Positions 1 through 7,951 are shown, counted from the stretch's first letter. The stretch: DNA of 64,000 nucleotides from Emticicia sp037153985 (GCF_037153985.1 NZ_JBBAYI010000004.1:1-64000), one strand, 5' to 3'. Numbers and translations are program-made. The notes: generated by a model from the sequence alone, not told the origin.

Positions 1-72
1 GAGAACATGCACCCGTATCTGGCAATCAATTATGTAATCTGTACACGTGGGTTGTTCCCTGTGAAATCATAA
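1..72 (+). CDS. Phage tail-collar (MdpB-like) protein, C-terminal fragment
   Basis: This is the last 23 codons and stop of a gene that begins before the window. The readable end, NMHPYLAINYVICTRGLFP, matches the conserved C-terminal box of the tail-collar / microcystin-dependent protein (MdpB) family and of the six complete paralogues that follow it here. The PYLA spelling is closest to the C-type paralogues (1702 and 3898). It shows that the tandem array extends to the left of the window. Function is unknown in bacteria that are not carrying a tailed phage. Confidence 0.75.
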   Translation, partial: ENMHPYLAINYVICTRGLFPVKS

Positions 73-81
73 TTTTTAGCT

Positions 82-126
82 AAAATCAGCCTGCTTATTT
101 TATAAACAAACGGGCTGATTTTTAAT
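82..126 (+). terminator. Hairpin terminator after the partial collar gene
   Basis: A 10-bp inverted repeat (AAAATCAGCC at 82-91, GGCTGATTTT at 113-122) sits ten bases after the stop codon and runs into a T-rich stretch. This is a good rho-independent terminator shape. Confidence 0.6.
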
Positions 127-398
127 TAATATTATTTATGAGCTAAGCTGCTATTGCTTTACTGTTTCTCCATTACGATTCCTCCCCACTTTAATCGGAT
201 AGTTTGCTAAACGTATACAAGTTTACGTACACAGATGTATAAACCACAACATACCAGAATAGTGTGTTGGCAACATCATGAGTACTAAATGCTACCAGTA
301 ATTATATTATGCTGGGGTAGCCTCTTATTGTGTACACCAAACAGGCTCTGTTTTACTTGCTGAATTTATCTGTTTTTCACTTTTAAATATTTTCAATT
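127..398. other. Intergenic, presumed leader of the collar array
   Basis: This stretch has no plausible ORF. It is AT-rich and separates the terminated upstream collar gene from the first complete one. I see no promoter that matches the TTTG-N19-TAnnTTTG consensus well, although the array must be transcribed from somewhere in or near it. Confidence 0.4.
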
Positions 399-962
399 AT
401 GGAAGATTACTTAGGTTTTGTACGCATTTTTGCGGGCGACTATGTGCCTTTTGCTAACAATAATAACGATAATAACATCTCCTATGCGGCTTGTAATGGG
501 GGAAGTATAGATATTAATGAGAATATGGCTCTTTTTAGTATAATAGGCAATCAGTTTGGGGGCAACCTAGCAGATAATTTTCAGTTGCCAGACCTCCAGT
601 CGCGTATACCCGTTGGGGCTGATGCTAATGCCGGAAAATATATACAAGGACAAGCCAATGGGCAAGAAAATGTAACACTTTCGGTAGACCAACTGCCCGA
701 ACATACGCATCAATCCAACGGATTGTCAGGAGGGTTGGACATGTATTATCCATTAGATAATTTTTTGCCTGAGTATAAAAACAAAGGAACTGAATTTTAT
801 AGCCGACCAGACAACCCCCTGGCTAGAGTAAAAATGAATGAAGGTGTAATAGGCAAAACGGGCGGCTCTCAGCCACACAATAATATGTCTCCTTTTTCCG
901 CAACCAATTTTATTATCTGTACAAATGGGCTATACCCTATCAAGCCTAGAAACGATGAGTAG
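399..962 (+). CDS. Tail-collar domain protein, type A (copy 1)
   Basis: This 187-residue protein has no signal peptide. The N-terminus MEDYLGFVRIFAGDYVPF and the block FQLPDLQSRIPVG are the collar-domain signature (as in PF07484). The C-terminal box NMSPFSATNFIICTNGLYP is shared by the whole array. Type A proteins have FGGN where types B and C have GGDG, and carry the central motif HQSNGLSGGLD. The family is named for phage tail-fibre collars, but free-standing bacterial copies (MdpB group) have no settled role. It is the first member of an A-B-C unit that is repeated at 2642-4455. A fibre or surface-adhesive protein is the most natural guess. Confidence 0.8.
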   Translation: MEDYLGFVRIFAGDYVPFANNNNDNNISYAACNGGSIDINENMALFSIIGNQFGGNLADNFQLPDLQSRIPVGADANAGKYIQGQANGQENVTLSVDQLPEHTHQSNGLSGGLDMYYPLDNFLPEYKNKGTEFYSRPDNPLARVKMNEGVIGKTGGSQPHNNMSPFSATNFIICTNGLYPIKPRNDE

Positions 963-1080
963 GGTCGACGCTAGAATTTTATATACTCAACCCCACTAAT
1001 AAAATATTGGTTTTGACAAAACGGACTCCTACTTAATTACTTACAATTATTCTCATTTTTAATTATTAATTTCTATATTC

Positions 1081-1632
1081 ATGAAACAGGAAATAACGAA
1101 TGACTCAATATATGTATCAGATATTGTTGGCGGAATTATGATGTTTGCAGGTTATCGCACCATAGATAAATATTTGCCTTGCGATGGACGGCAACTATCA
1201 ATAAATGATTACCCCGTACTTTTCTCGGTAATAGGAACTATCTATGGCGGTGATGGCACAAGAACCTTTCGTTTACCCAATTTAAGTTGTCGATTTCCGA
1301 TAGGTGCGGGACAAGGAGTTAAGCTGACAAAACGTAAACTGGGAGAACTGGGAGGCGTAGAGGAAGTTACACTTACAGAACCCCAATTACCGGCACACAA
1401 ACACGACTACTTTGCTTGTAATCAGCCTCCAGCTTACTATTCACCACAAAATTCGATGTTGGCAAAATCTGCAAGTATTTTTTATGCCGAACAAAATAAA
1501 TTAACGTTACCAGAAAAAATGAATGAAAAAGTGATAAGTACCACAGGAAAATATTATCCGCATGATAATATGAATCCATTTCTGGCTATTAATTTTATGA
1601 TTTGCTATGACGGCATATACCCAACCAGATAA
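1081..1632 (+). CDS. Tail-collar domain protein, type B (copy 1)
   Basis: This 183-residue member has the B-type opening GGIMMFAGYRTIDKYLPCDGRQL, in which a CDGR motif replaces the type A sequence. It continues with IYGGDGTRTFRLPNLSCRFPIGAGQG, the canonical collar repeat, then a HKHDYFA segment and the terminal NMNPFLAINFMICYDGIYP box. It ends three bases before the alternative upstream start of the next gene, so copies B and C are tightly packed. Its closest relative in the window is the gene at 3308. It is probably co-transcribed with its neighbours. Confidence 0.8.
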   Translation: MKQEITNDSIYVSDIVGGIMMFAGYRTIDKYLPCDGRQLSINDYPVLFSVIGTIYGGDGTRTFRLPNLSCRFPIGAGQGVKLTKRKLGELGGVEEVTLTEPQLPAHKHDYFACNQPPAYYSPQNSMLAKSASIFYAEQNKLTLPEKMNEKVISTTGKYYPHDNMNPFLAINFMICYDGIYPTR

Positions 1633-1701
1633 ATATTGCTGATTTATCTAATTATTTATTTTTCAGATTTATTATTAATTACATTAAAATTTATTACTAC
1701 T

Positions 1702-2259
1702 ATGGAAAATGAGTATCTTGGTACTATCAGAATATTTACAGGTACTTATGCACCTGAAGGATATGCGTTTTGTCATGGGCAACTATTGAAGATAGCGCAG
1801 AACCAAGCACTTTTCAGCCTTTTCGGCAATATCTATGGCGGTGATGGCATAGAAACATTTTGCTTACCTGACTTAAGGCAAGTTTCACCAATTGCTGTTG
1901 GGAGTGCTCTTGGGCTAACCCCTCGCAACTTAGGAGACACTGGTGGAGAAGAAACCATAACTCTTACCCAATTACAAATGCCTCCGCATAGACATGATTA
2001 TTTCGCTTCTTTTTACTCACAGGAAGTAGATTCTCCGGAAAATGCTTTTTTACCGACCTATGCTAATAAAAATACCAGATTTTATGCTACCATTGACGGT
2101 GCAGACTATTTATTGCCTATGAGCTCATCGACTGTCGGACCAACGGGTTCAAATATGCCCCATGATAATATGCCACCTTATCTCGCGCTTAATTTTGTTA
2201 TATGTATAAATGGCATATACCCTCCAATATCTTCTGAAGAAACAACCACTGAAGCATAA
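1702..2259 (+). CDS. Tail-collar domain protein, type C (copy 1)
   Basis: I chose the ATG at 1702 because MENEYLGTIRIFTGTYAPEG aligns with the N-terminus of the other members; the open frame continues upstream to 1636, but that part is a hydrophobic run without family resemblance. The 185-residue protein has CHGQLL, IYGGDGIETFCLPDL, a HRHDYFA segment and the NMPPYLALNFVICINGIYP end, followed by a short acidic tail rich in E and T. That tail is shared with the second C copy (3898) and, in part, with the second A copy. It closes the first A-B-C unit. Confidence 0.8.
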   Translation: MENEYLGTIRIFTGTYAPEGYAFCHGQLLKIAQNQALFSLFGNIYGGDGIETFCLPDLRQVSPIAVGSALGLTPRNLGDTGGEETITLTQLQMPPHRHDYFASFYSQEVDSPENAFLPTYANKNTRFYATIDGADYLLPMSSSTVGPTGSNMPHDNMPPYLALNFVICINGIYPPISSEETTTEA

Positions 2260-2641
2260 TTCTGCAATACCTGTTACGCAGAAAACCTGCCATTGCCAGA
2301 TAAAACTAAAGCCGGTACCAAAACCCTCGGTATCGACTTTAGTTTACTGTATACTTCTATACAATACTACCGTTTAGTGGTTTATCTAACAAAATAACCA
2401 CACTAACGTATAATGTTATAAGTAATCCAAGCAGGCGTTTATAAAAAAGTAGCGTATCCCTTTTATTAAAGAAAGCCATGCGGATAGTTTATGGCAAAAA
2501 AAAATAAAAAATTTCTTAAAATAATATCCCAATCAATAAAATTTAGCACAGTTCTTGCACAAATATTTATATGTATATCATTATATACATGCTGTTTTGT
2601 TTGCTTGGTCTTATTTTTTCAATCTTAAATATCAAATACTT
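2260..2641. other. Intergenic between the two A-B-C collar units, with hairpin
   Basis: This 382-base gap separates the two three-gene units. It contains an imperfect hairpin (AAACTAAAG at 2303-2311 pairing with CTTTAGTTT at 2337-2345, with more pairs inside) that could end the first unit's transcript, although no clean T-run follows. The rest is AT-rich and I see no gene in it. Confidence 0.45.
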
Positions 2642-3208
2642 ATGAATGAGGACTATATCGGATTCGTCCGTATGTTTGCGGGCAATTTTGTGCCTTTTAT
2701 TGGTTATTATGCCTCTTGTAGTGGGCAAAAATTACTAACCAGCCAATACCAAGCTGTCTTCAGTATTTTAGGGCACCAGTTTGGAGGCAATTCTTTTAAT
2801 GATTTTAATTTGCCTGATTTCAGGTCACGCATGCCAGTTGGTCCTAATTACTATTACCCACAAGGTAGCACAGGAGGGGTAGAAAACGTGACCCTTACAG
2901 AGATGGAAATGCCAGCTCATTCGCATACCTGTAATGGCCTGACGGGCGGGCTTGAAGTACCTTCACCTAAAGGTGCTTTCTTGCCTCAATATGCCAAAAC
3001 TAGTGCCAGATTTTATGCCGAATTACCTAGTGATGCTTATACAACTATGATGAATACATTTACTATGACACCCGTAGGAGGAAACCAGGCCCATACGAAT
3101 ATGTCGCCCTTTCTGGCATTCAATTTTATTATTTGTATAGATGGGCAATACCCTCCAAGACCTAATGATGCTGAGGAGCCTTCTGCACAAACACCTGAGG
3201 CTGAATAA
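2642..3208 (+). CDS. Tail-collar domain protein, type A (copy 2)
   Basis: The start is set at ATG 2642 (MNEDYIGFVRMFAGNFVPF), which aligns with type A copy 1; the frame is open further upstream but without family similarity. The 188-residue protein repeats the type A traits: HQFGGN instead of GGDG, NLPDFRSRMPVG, CNGLTGGLE in the middle and NMSPFLAFNFIICIDGQYP at the end. It has an extra acidic PNDAEEPSAQTPEAE-like tail that copy 1 lacks. It opens the second A-B-C unit. Confidence 0.8.
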   Translation: MNEDYIGFVRMFAGNFVPFIGYYASCSGQKLLTSQYQAVFSILGHQFGGNSFNDFNLPDFRSRMPVGPNYYYPQGSTGGVENVTLTEMEMPAHSHTCNGLTGGLEVPSPKGAFLPQYAKTSARFYAELPSDAYTTMMNTFTMTPVGGNQAHTNMSPFLAFNFIICIDGQYPPRPNDAEEPSAQTPEAE

Positions 3209-3307
3209 TATAGTAGCACATAAATATCAGCATAGTTAGCTGGCTTTTGGCTAACTCAAAACCACTTTTCTAGTTTAAATCATCTAAAATTCTAATTTTT
3301 TATATCT

Positions 3308-3841
3308 ATGGAAGACATAATTGGTTCGATAGTTATGTTCGGTGCCGACTTTATACCTAATAGTAATATATATTTACCTTGTGATGGTCGATTATTACCC
3401 ATAAGCAATGGTAATCCTTATATAAAACTCTTTTCTATAATAGGAAATATGTATGGCGGAGACGGCAAAACCAACTTTGCGTTACCCGACATGCGGGGCA
3501 GGTTTCCTTTGGGAGCAGGGCAGGGAAATGGCCTTACCAACCGAACAGTAGGCGAGAAAGGTGGCGTAGAAACAGTATCTCTCACCGAAGCTCAAATACC
3601 TCAGCATAACCATGCCTATTTTGCATCTACACTTCCTCAAAGTTTTTATAGTCCCTTAAACCATGCCATGCCAACAACTACGACACCGTTTTATTCGATA
3701 AAAAGTAGTACCGATTCTTTAGTACAAATGGACTCAGGCGTAATTGGGATAAGCGGTTTAGGGCAAGGGCATAACAACATGAACCCGTTTTTGGGTATTA
3801 CTTTTATGATTTGTTATGACGGAATATACCCAAACAGATAA
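3308..3841 (+). CDS. Tail-collar domain protein, type B (copy 2)
   Basis: This 177-residue protein opens with MEDIIGSIVMFGADFIPN and has CDGRLLPI, MYGGDGKTNFALPDMRGRFPLGAGQG, HNHAYFAST and the terminal NMNPFLGITFMICYDGIYP. The last ten residues are nearly identical to type B copy 1 (1081), including the NR/TR ending without an acidic tail. It lies between its A and C partners in the same order as in the first unit, which is why I read the array as a block duplication. Confidence 0.8.
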   Translation: MEDIIGSIVMFGADFIPNSNIYLPCDGRLLPISNGNPYIKLFSIIGNMYGGDGKTNFALPDMRGRFPLGAGQGNGLTNRTVGEKGGVETVSLTEAQIPQHNHAYFASTLPQSFYSPLNHAMPTTTTPFYSIKSSTDSLVQMDSGVIGISGLGQGHNNMNPFLGITFMICYDGIYPNR

Positions 3842-3897
3842 TACAGTATCTACTATTTTCGACTTTTTACTTACAGCTATATAAAATATTACTATAT

Positions 3898-4455
3898 ATG
3901 GAAAATGACCTTCTTGGCATTATCAGAATGTTTATGGGTACTTATGCACCTGAAAATTATAAGTTTTGTGATGGTACCCTACTAAAAATAAAAGACTATA
4001 CCCAGCTTTTTGATGTGATAGGAAATAAGTTTGGTGGTGATGGTGTAACCTATTTTGCATTGCCCGACTTGAGGCTCCGTACCCCACTAGGTACTGGTAC
4101 TGGCTCTGGCATGACCCCCCGCCACTTGGCCGAAAAAGGCGGCCAGGATTTAGTAGGCCTTACAGAAGCGCAATTACCGCCTCATAGTCATAATTTTTAT
4201 GGGCTTTCCGGCGGGTTAGATACCACAAGCCCGGTAGGTAATTTTCTACCTACGTATCCTGACATCAAAACAAAATTTTATTCTGTAAAAGATAAAGCTA
4301 CTGATACATTAGTGCCTATGAATGATCAGGTAGTGTCTACCGAAGGGTTATCTATACCTCATAATAATTTGCCTCCTTATCTGGTTGCTAACTTTGTGAT
4401 GTGTGTGAAAGGCTTACAGCCGTCAAAACCATCAGCAGAAACTACTGAGGCGTAA
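3898..4455 (+). CDS. Tail-collar domain protein, type C (copy 2)
   Basis: This 185-residue protein starts MENDLLGIIRMFMGTYAPENYKFCDG, matching C copy 1. It has KFGGDGVTYFALPDLRLRTPLG and ends NFVMCVKGLQPSKP plus an ETTEA tail like copy 1. Its middle (HSHNFYGLSGGLD) looks like the type A middle rather than the HRHDYFA of C copy 1, so it may be a recombinant between paralogues. It is the last collar gene and is followed, after 269 bases, by the maturation-like cassette. Confidence 0.8.
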   Translation: MENDLLGIIRMFMGTYAPENYKFCDGTLLKIKDYTQLFDVIGNKFGGDGVTYFALPDLRLRTPLGTGTGSGMTPRHLAEKGGQDLVGLTEAQLPPHSHNFYGLSGGLDTTSPVGNFLPTYPDIKTKFYSVKDKATDTLVPMNDQVVSTEGLSIPHNNLPPYLVANFVMCVKGLQPSKPSAETTEA

Positions 4456-4550
4456 ACTCTTGTGCTTGTGACCAAAGGCTGCCTCAAACTTGCAGCAATG
4501 AAATTCGCAAAGAAACGCCTCATAAGGGCTTTCTTGCAAAACACCTGAAT

Positions 4551-4591
4551 ACTCATTAATACCCGTCTAGCATTATCGGGCATTAATGAGT
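4551..4591. terminator. Long hairpin after the collar array
   Basis: ACTCATTAAT (4551-4560) pairs with ATTAATGAGT (4582-4591), and CCCG (4562-4565) with CGGG (4577-4580) inside it, leaving an 11-base loop. There is one A-C mismatch. It lies about 100 bases after the last collar stop. No T-run follows, so it may be an attenuator or RNA-stability element rather than a simple terminator. Confidence 0.45.
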
Positions 4592-4724
4592 ACCTCAGGG
4601 TATTTAATATAAAAACCAAGTTGAAAGTCAAAAATCTGTAAAATAACTTAGCTATTAGAGCAATAACAGCTATATACGGTTTTTATTTGTCGGTTGATGT
4701 ATTTATCTTTGCAACGACTAACAA

Positions 4725-5660
4725 GTGAGAAATAACATACTTTTGACTTACCTTTACGAAGCATATCGCATTCCGATAATCTCGGATATTGAGTTACCAT
4801 CTTTAATACAAAGTACTGGCCTCTCTGATACACCACCTATCAGGGTAGTGCAGGGCGTAGTACCAGCATCACTCAAAGAAGAACCGCTGGAACGCAAGCC
4901 ATTCAGTATTTTTAACGAAAACGAACTCCTCTGCTCAATACCAGACGTTGGCCGTTACTATGTATGCGGCGGTAATTATATTTGTATTGAGCCTATTAGT
5001 AACAATCAGGCCGAAGTACTGTTATATTTTTACTCAAATTGTCTGGCTGCGGCGCTGTTACAGCGTAACCTTATTCCTTTTCATGTGTCGGGCGTGTTTG
5101 TAGCACCTCAGAAAGTACTGTTGTTTTCTGCCAGCTCAAAAGTGGGGAAATCAACAACCGCACTTATGTTACAACAAAAAGGGTATCAGGTATTTACCGA
5201 CGACACCGCCCTGCTTACCGTCAAAGAAAACAAGGTTTTTGCACAGGCTTCATACCCGATGCTACGGGTCTGGCAAGATGCTTTTCAGCAGCAGAACATC
5301 TACGCCGAGTCTCAGAAAGAAACACTATTTAATAACCGTAACAAATACGGGCTTTCGTTTCATAAAGACTTTGTCAATACCGAAGCCGAAGTAGTAGGGC
5401 TAGCCTTTTTAAAGCAGGAAGGCTCAGAAATTAGTATTCAGACCCTGCCTCCCCTCGAAGCCATCAAGCAACTAAGCAATAACATATACCGCCATCAATG
5501 GATTAGTGGTATGCGTAAACAGAAATTAATGCTTACGCATCTGGCAGGTATTACCAACCACACAAAAATGTGGCAGGCCACCCGCCCTAAGGGTATTGAT
5601 ACATTTGATAGCTTCGCTACTGCCATCGAAACCCAAATTATTCAGGCGTATGAGTACTAA
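4725..5660 (+). CDS. HPr-kinase-like protein of RiPP/lasso-type clusters
   Basis: This protein of about 311 residues resembles the HPr kinase-like family found in lasso-peptide and related loci, where members phosphorylate a precursor side chain (known for the paeninodin type). Seen in the sequence are PFHVSG at 118-123, the Walker A-like loop SASSKVGKST at 135-144 and the acidic TDD at 158-160, all in the order expected of an HprK fold. The first glycine of the usual GxSGxGKS loop is replaced, which weakens but does not exclude ATP binding. The start is uncertain: GTG 4725 is used here, TTG 4743 is possible, and the promoter-like TATCTTTG at 4704 lies very close upstream. It overlaps the sulfotransferase gene by 11 bases, which implies translational coupling. 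Confidence 0.65.
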   Translation: MRNNILLTYLYEAYRIPIISDIELPSLIQSTGLSDTPPIRVVQGVVPASLKEEPLERKPFSIFNENELLCSIPDVGRYYVCGGNYICIEPISNNQAEVLLYFYSNCLAAALLQRNLIPFHVSGVFVAPQKVLLFSASSKVGKSTTALMLQQKGYQVFTDDTALLTVKENKVFAQASYPMLRVWQDAFQQQNIYAESQKETLFNNRNKYGLSFHKDFVNTEAEVVGLAFLKQEGSEISIQTLPPLEAIKQLSNNIYRHQWISGMRKQKLMLTHLAGITNHTKMWQATRPKGIDTFDSFATAIETQIIQAYEY

Positions 5661-6495
5661 AAAGAACATCGTCTGGCTGGCCTCATATCCAAAATCAGGC
5701 AATACATGGTTTCGGTCTTTTTTGTCGGCACTCCTTACGAAACAAGAACTAAATCTTAATAAAATGTACATACGAGATGTTTTCTCAGGTAAAAAACTGG
5801 TAGAAGATATCCTCGACACAGATTCTGACAGCCTCACGCCCCAACAGATTGAACTTTACCAACGCCTTACGTTTCAGTATCTGTCTGACACAAGCAGTAA
5901 TTATCTGTATGTCAAAATACACGATGCCTTCACCTTTTCGGCATTCGATGGCCTGCCCTTGATTCCCGAAGAACCCACTCGGCTGGCTATTTATCTACTG
6001 CGGAATCCGTTAGATGTAACCCTCTCGCTGGCAAATCATCTTGGGCGTGATTATGATTCGGTCATTCAGAATTACATCAATAATCCTTCAGGTTTCTTCG
6101 GAAACTCATTCACTACCAACAACCAGTTTTCTCAGCCTTTGCTCACGTGGTCTCAGCACGTCGAAAGCTGGAAAACATACCCTACATTTAAAGTGCATTT
6201 TATACGTTATGAAGATTTAAAGACTAACCCTTTTGAGGTATTCAAAGAAGCCGTTCAACTGATTGGCCTGAACCACACCGACGACGAAATCAGGGCTGCT
6301 ATTGAAGCTACCAGCTTTGAAAAACTAAAAAAAATAGAACAAGAGAAGGGCTTTCGTGAGAAATTATTACCAGCATCAACGTTTTTCTTCAAAGGAGAAA
6401 CAGGGCGTTGGAAACAAGAATTAAATACAAAACAGATACAGCAAATAAAAAAAATTAACGAACCCATGATGCGCGAATTTGGCTATTGGGATTAA
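5650..6495 (+). CDS. Sulfotransferase (PAPS-dependent)
   Basis: The ATG at 5650 is used because it places the PAPS 5'-phosphosulfate loop (YPKSGNTWF, residues 13-21) at the usual N-terminal distance; the longer frame upstream lies inside the previous gene. The 281-residue protein also has KIHDAF at 89-94, where the family has its catalytic K/H region, and LLRNPLDVTLSLANH near 116-130, the 3'-phosphate binding part. The acceptor is not visible from sequence; position in the cassette suggests a peptide or protein made by the same locus. It overlaps the kinase-like gene upstream and is 15 bases from the PqqD-like gene downstream. The APS kinase at 7216 could make its cosubstrate. Confidence 0.85.
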   Translation: MSTKKNIVWLASYPKSGNTWFRSFLSALLTKQELNLNKMYIRDVFSGKKLVEDILDTDSDSLTPQQIELYQRLTFQYLSDTSSNYLYVKIHDAFTFSAFDGLPLIPEEPTRLAIYLLRNPLDVTLSLANHLGRDYDSVIQNYINNPSGFFGNSFTTNNQFSQPLLTWSQHVESWKTYPTFKVHFIRYEDLKTNPFEVFKEAVQLIGLNHTDDEIRAAIEATSFEKLKKIEQEKGFREKLLPASTFFFKGETGRWKQELNTKQIQQIKKINEPMMREFGYWD

Positions 6496-6510
6496 CCTAT
6501 AACAATTACA

Positions 6511-6774
6511 ATGATAAATTACAGAATCAATGACGACAAAATCCTGTTTACACAATTAGGTGAGGAAGGAGTAATTTATGATAGTGAAAACAACAAATAC
6601 CTGTCAGTTAACGAAACTCTCTTTAAAATACTGAGGGGTATTAACGAAGGGCTTCCGGTAGAAACCATCATACAAAATCTTTGTGCCGAATACGATATTT
6701 CGGAAGAAGCCTGTACCTTTGAGGTAAACAAAGTATTGAGCCAGCTGCTCGAAAAACAATACATTAGTGCATGA
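6511..6774 (+). CDS. PqqD-like RiPP recognition element protein
   Basis: This 87-residue protein has the winged-helix PqqD pattern: an N-terminal strand pair (ILFTQLGEEGVIYDSENNKY), then LSVNETLFKILRGINEG and a C-terminal helix ending LLEKQYI. Proteins of this family bind the leader of a ribosomal peptide and bring it to the modifying enzymes. Its stop overlaps the start of the next gene as ATGA at 6771-6774, the standard arrangement for a PqqD-B2 pair in lasso-like loci. No precursor gene is recognised next to it. Confidence 0.85.
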   Translation: MINYRINDDKILFTQLGEEGVIYDSENNKYLSVNETLFKILRGINEGLPVETIIQNLCAEYDISEEACTFEVNKVLSQLLEKQYISA

Positions 6775-7199
6775 GAATACAGCAGAAAATACGTACTTTT
6801 TACCAGATAAGTTTTCGGCGGAAATATCTGGTACTGGTCACATTTATGCTGTCGTTATATAGTAACCTGCTCTTTCGGTTTTTCCGAAAAAATGCCATAT
6901 TTGGCAAAAGACACGAAGCTCCTCTTCCTGACTTTACTGATATGGCCCTAGTACGAGACATCAGCTTTGCTATCAGAATAGTAAAGCGGTATGCACCGTG
7001 GACAAACGTTTGCCGGCATGAGGCTTATCAGGCTAAAGTTTTGTGCAGGTTCTATAACATACCCTATCAGATATTTGTAGGTTTCAGAAAAGACACAAAC
7101 GGGCAGATTGAAGGCCACGCCTGGACAACCGTCAATCAGGAAATAATAACTGGCTTTTGCCGCCCCGAAGATTTTGTGGTGCAATATATTTACTCCTGA
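6771..7199 (+). CDS. Lasso-type B2 protein (transglutaminase-fold leader protease)
   Basis: This 142-residue protein matches the B2 family (Transglut_core3). The cysteine lies in PWTNVCRHEAYQAKVLC (C81) and the histidine in EGHAWTTV (H116), the expected nucleophile-base pair of a papain/transglutaminase-fold protease that removes RiPP leaders. The N-terminal 40 residues are basic and hydrophobic, as is common in B2 proteins. It is translationally coupled to the PqqD-like gene and ends the plus-strand cassette. No lasso cyclase (asparagine-synthetase-like) gene is nearby, so the product need not be a lasso peptide. Confidence 0.8.
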   Translation: MRIQQKIRTFYQISFRRKYLVLVTFMLSLYSNLLFRFFRKNAIFGKRHEAPLPDFTDMALVRDISFAIRIVKRYAPWTNVCRHEAYQAKVLCRFYNIPYQIFVGFRKDTNGQIEGHAWTTVNQEIITGFCRPEDFVVQYIYS

Positions 7200-7215
7200 G
7201 CCATGCCGCAGGGTA

Positions 7216-7719
7216 TCAGCCTAAAAAACCTAATATTTGCTCACAACACGCTTCTACGGTGTTGTTTTCAGTAAAAATAACGATGTCGGTTATTGCTGGA
7301 TTTTCAAAAGGGGCTGTTTTACCCGTAAAGTTGCGTATCTCGTTAGTAGCAGCTTTGGCATATAAGCCTTTGGGGTCGCGTTGCTCGCAAATTTCCAGTG
7401 GGGTATTTACAAAAATCTCAATATAATGCTCACCTAATATCTGGCGGCTGCTTTGGCGCATGGCTTCCAAAGGCGTAATAAGAGCCACTATAACCCAATA
7501 ACCCTCCTCAATAAATAATCGGGCTATTTCGGCGGCACGTCTGACACTCTCAAACCTGTCTTCTTCCGAAAACCCCAGATTCTTGTTAATTCCTTGCCTC
7601 AACACGTCGCCGTCCAGTATTTTTACTTTTGGGGTGGGTAGTTTTTCAGCCAGCGCAGTAGCCAGCGTTGTTTTTCCTGCACCCGATAACCCAAATAACC
7701 AAAGACACTTGTTTTCCAT
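7216..7719 (-). CDS. cysC: Adenylyl-sulfate (APS) kinase
   Basis: This 167-residue protein, started at ATG 7719 (MENKCLWLFGLSGAGKTTLA), phosphorylates APS to PAPS. It shows Walker A GLSGAGKTT, the family signature LDGDVLRQGINKNLGFSEEDR, and the second signature RDPKGLYAKA followed by NFTGKTAPFENP. It is slightly shorter than typical CysC. It points toward the sulfotransferase cassette and ends 17 bases from it, with no ATP sulfurylase or PAPS reductase beside it. That suggests PAPS for sulfation rather than cysteine synthesis, which is inference from context. Confidence 0.9.
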   Translation of the reverse strand: MENKCLWLFGLSGAGKTTLATALAEKLPTPKVKILDGDVLRQGINKNLGFSEEDRFESVRRAAEIARLFIEEGYWVIVALITPLEAMRQSSRQILGEHYIEIFVNTPLEICEQRDPKGLYAKAATNEIRNFTGKTAPFENPAITDIVIFTENNTVEACCEQILGFLG

Positions 7720-7892
7720 TTTCCCGATAATAAAATAAAACCACAGCAAATTGCCCTAACAACTGGTCAATATCTTCAATATCTTTATTTTTTAAAAATA
7801 TTTCAGACTTTTTGTTTAACCCAATGCCATCGTACCCATAAAACGAAGGTAACTTGGGCCATTTAAAAATACCATAAGATATTTTTAGAACA

Positions 7893-7926
7893 TTTGTTCT
7901 AATTTAAAATTATTCCAGTACCTTTG
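7893..7926 (+). promoter_or_regulatory. Bacteroidota-type promoter
   Basis: TTTG at 7893-7896 and TACCTTTG at 7919-7926 are separated by 22 bases. This fits the Bacteroidota -33/-7 consensus TTTG-N(19-23)-TAnnTTTG. It lies 25 bases before the start of the membrane protein at 7952. Confidence 0.7.
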
Positions 7927-7951
7927 TACCGAATTTTTAACTTTTACTGCA

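Noticed and set aside
1..4455. Prophage tail region
   Set aside because: Only collar-domain genes are present. There are no sheath, baseplate, tape-measure, capsid or lysis genes, and the six copies are paralogues of one another.
4498..4548. 16-codon ORF after the collar array as a RiPP precursor
   Set aside because: It is too short, lies within the foot of a hairpin region and shows no leader-core pattern.
6511..7199. Classical lasso-peptide locus
   Set aside because: PqqD and B2 genes are present, but the asparagine-synthetase-like cyclase and a precursor with a recognisable leader are missing.
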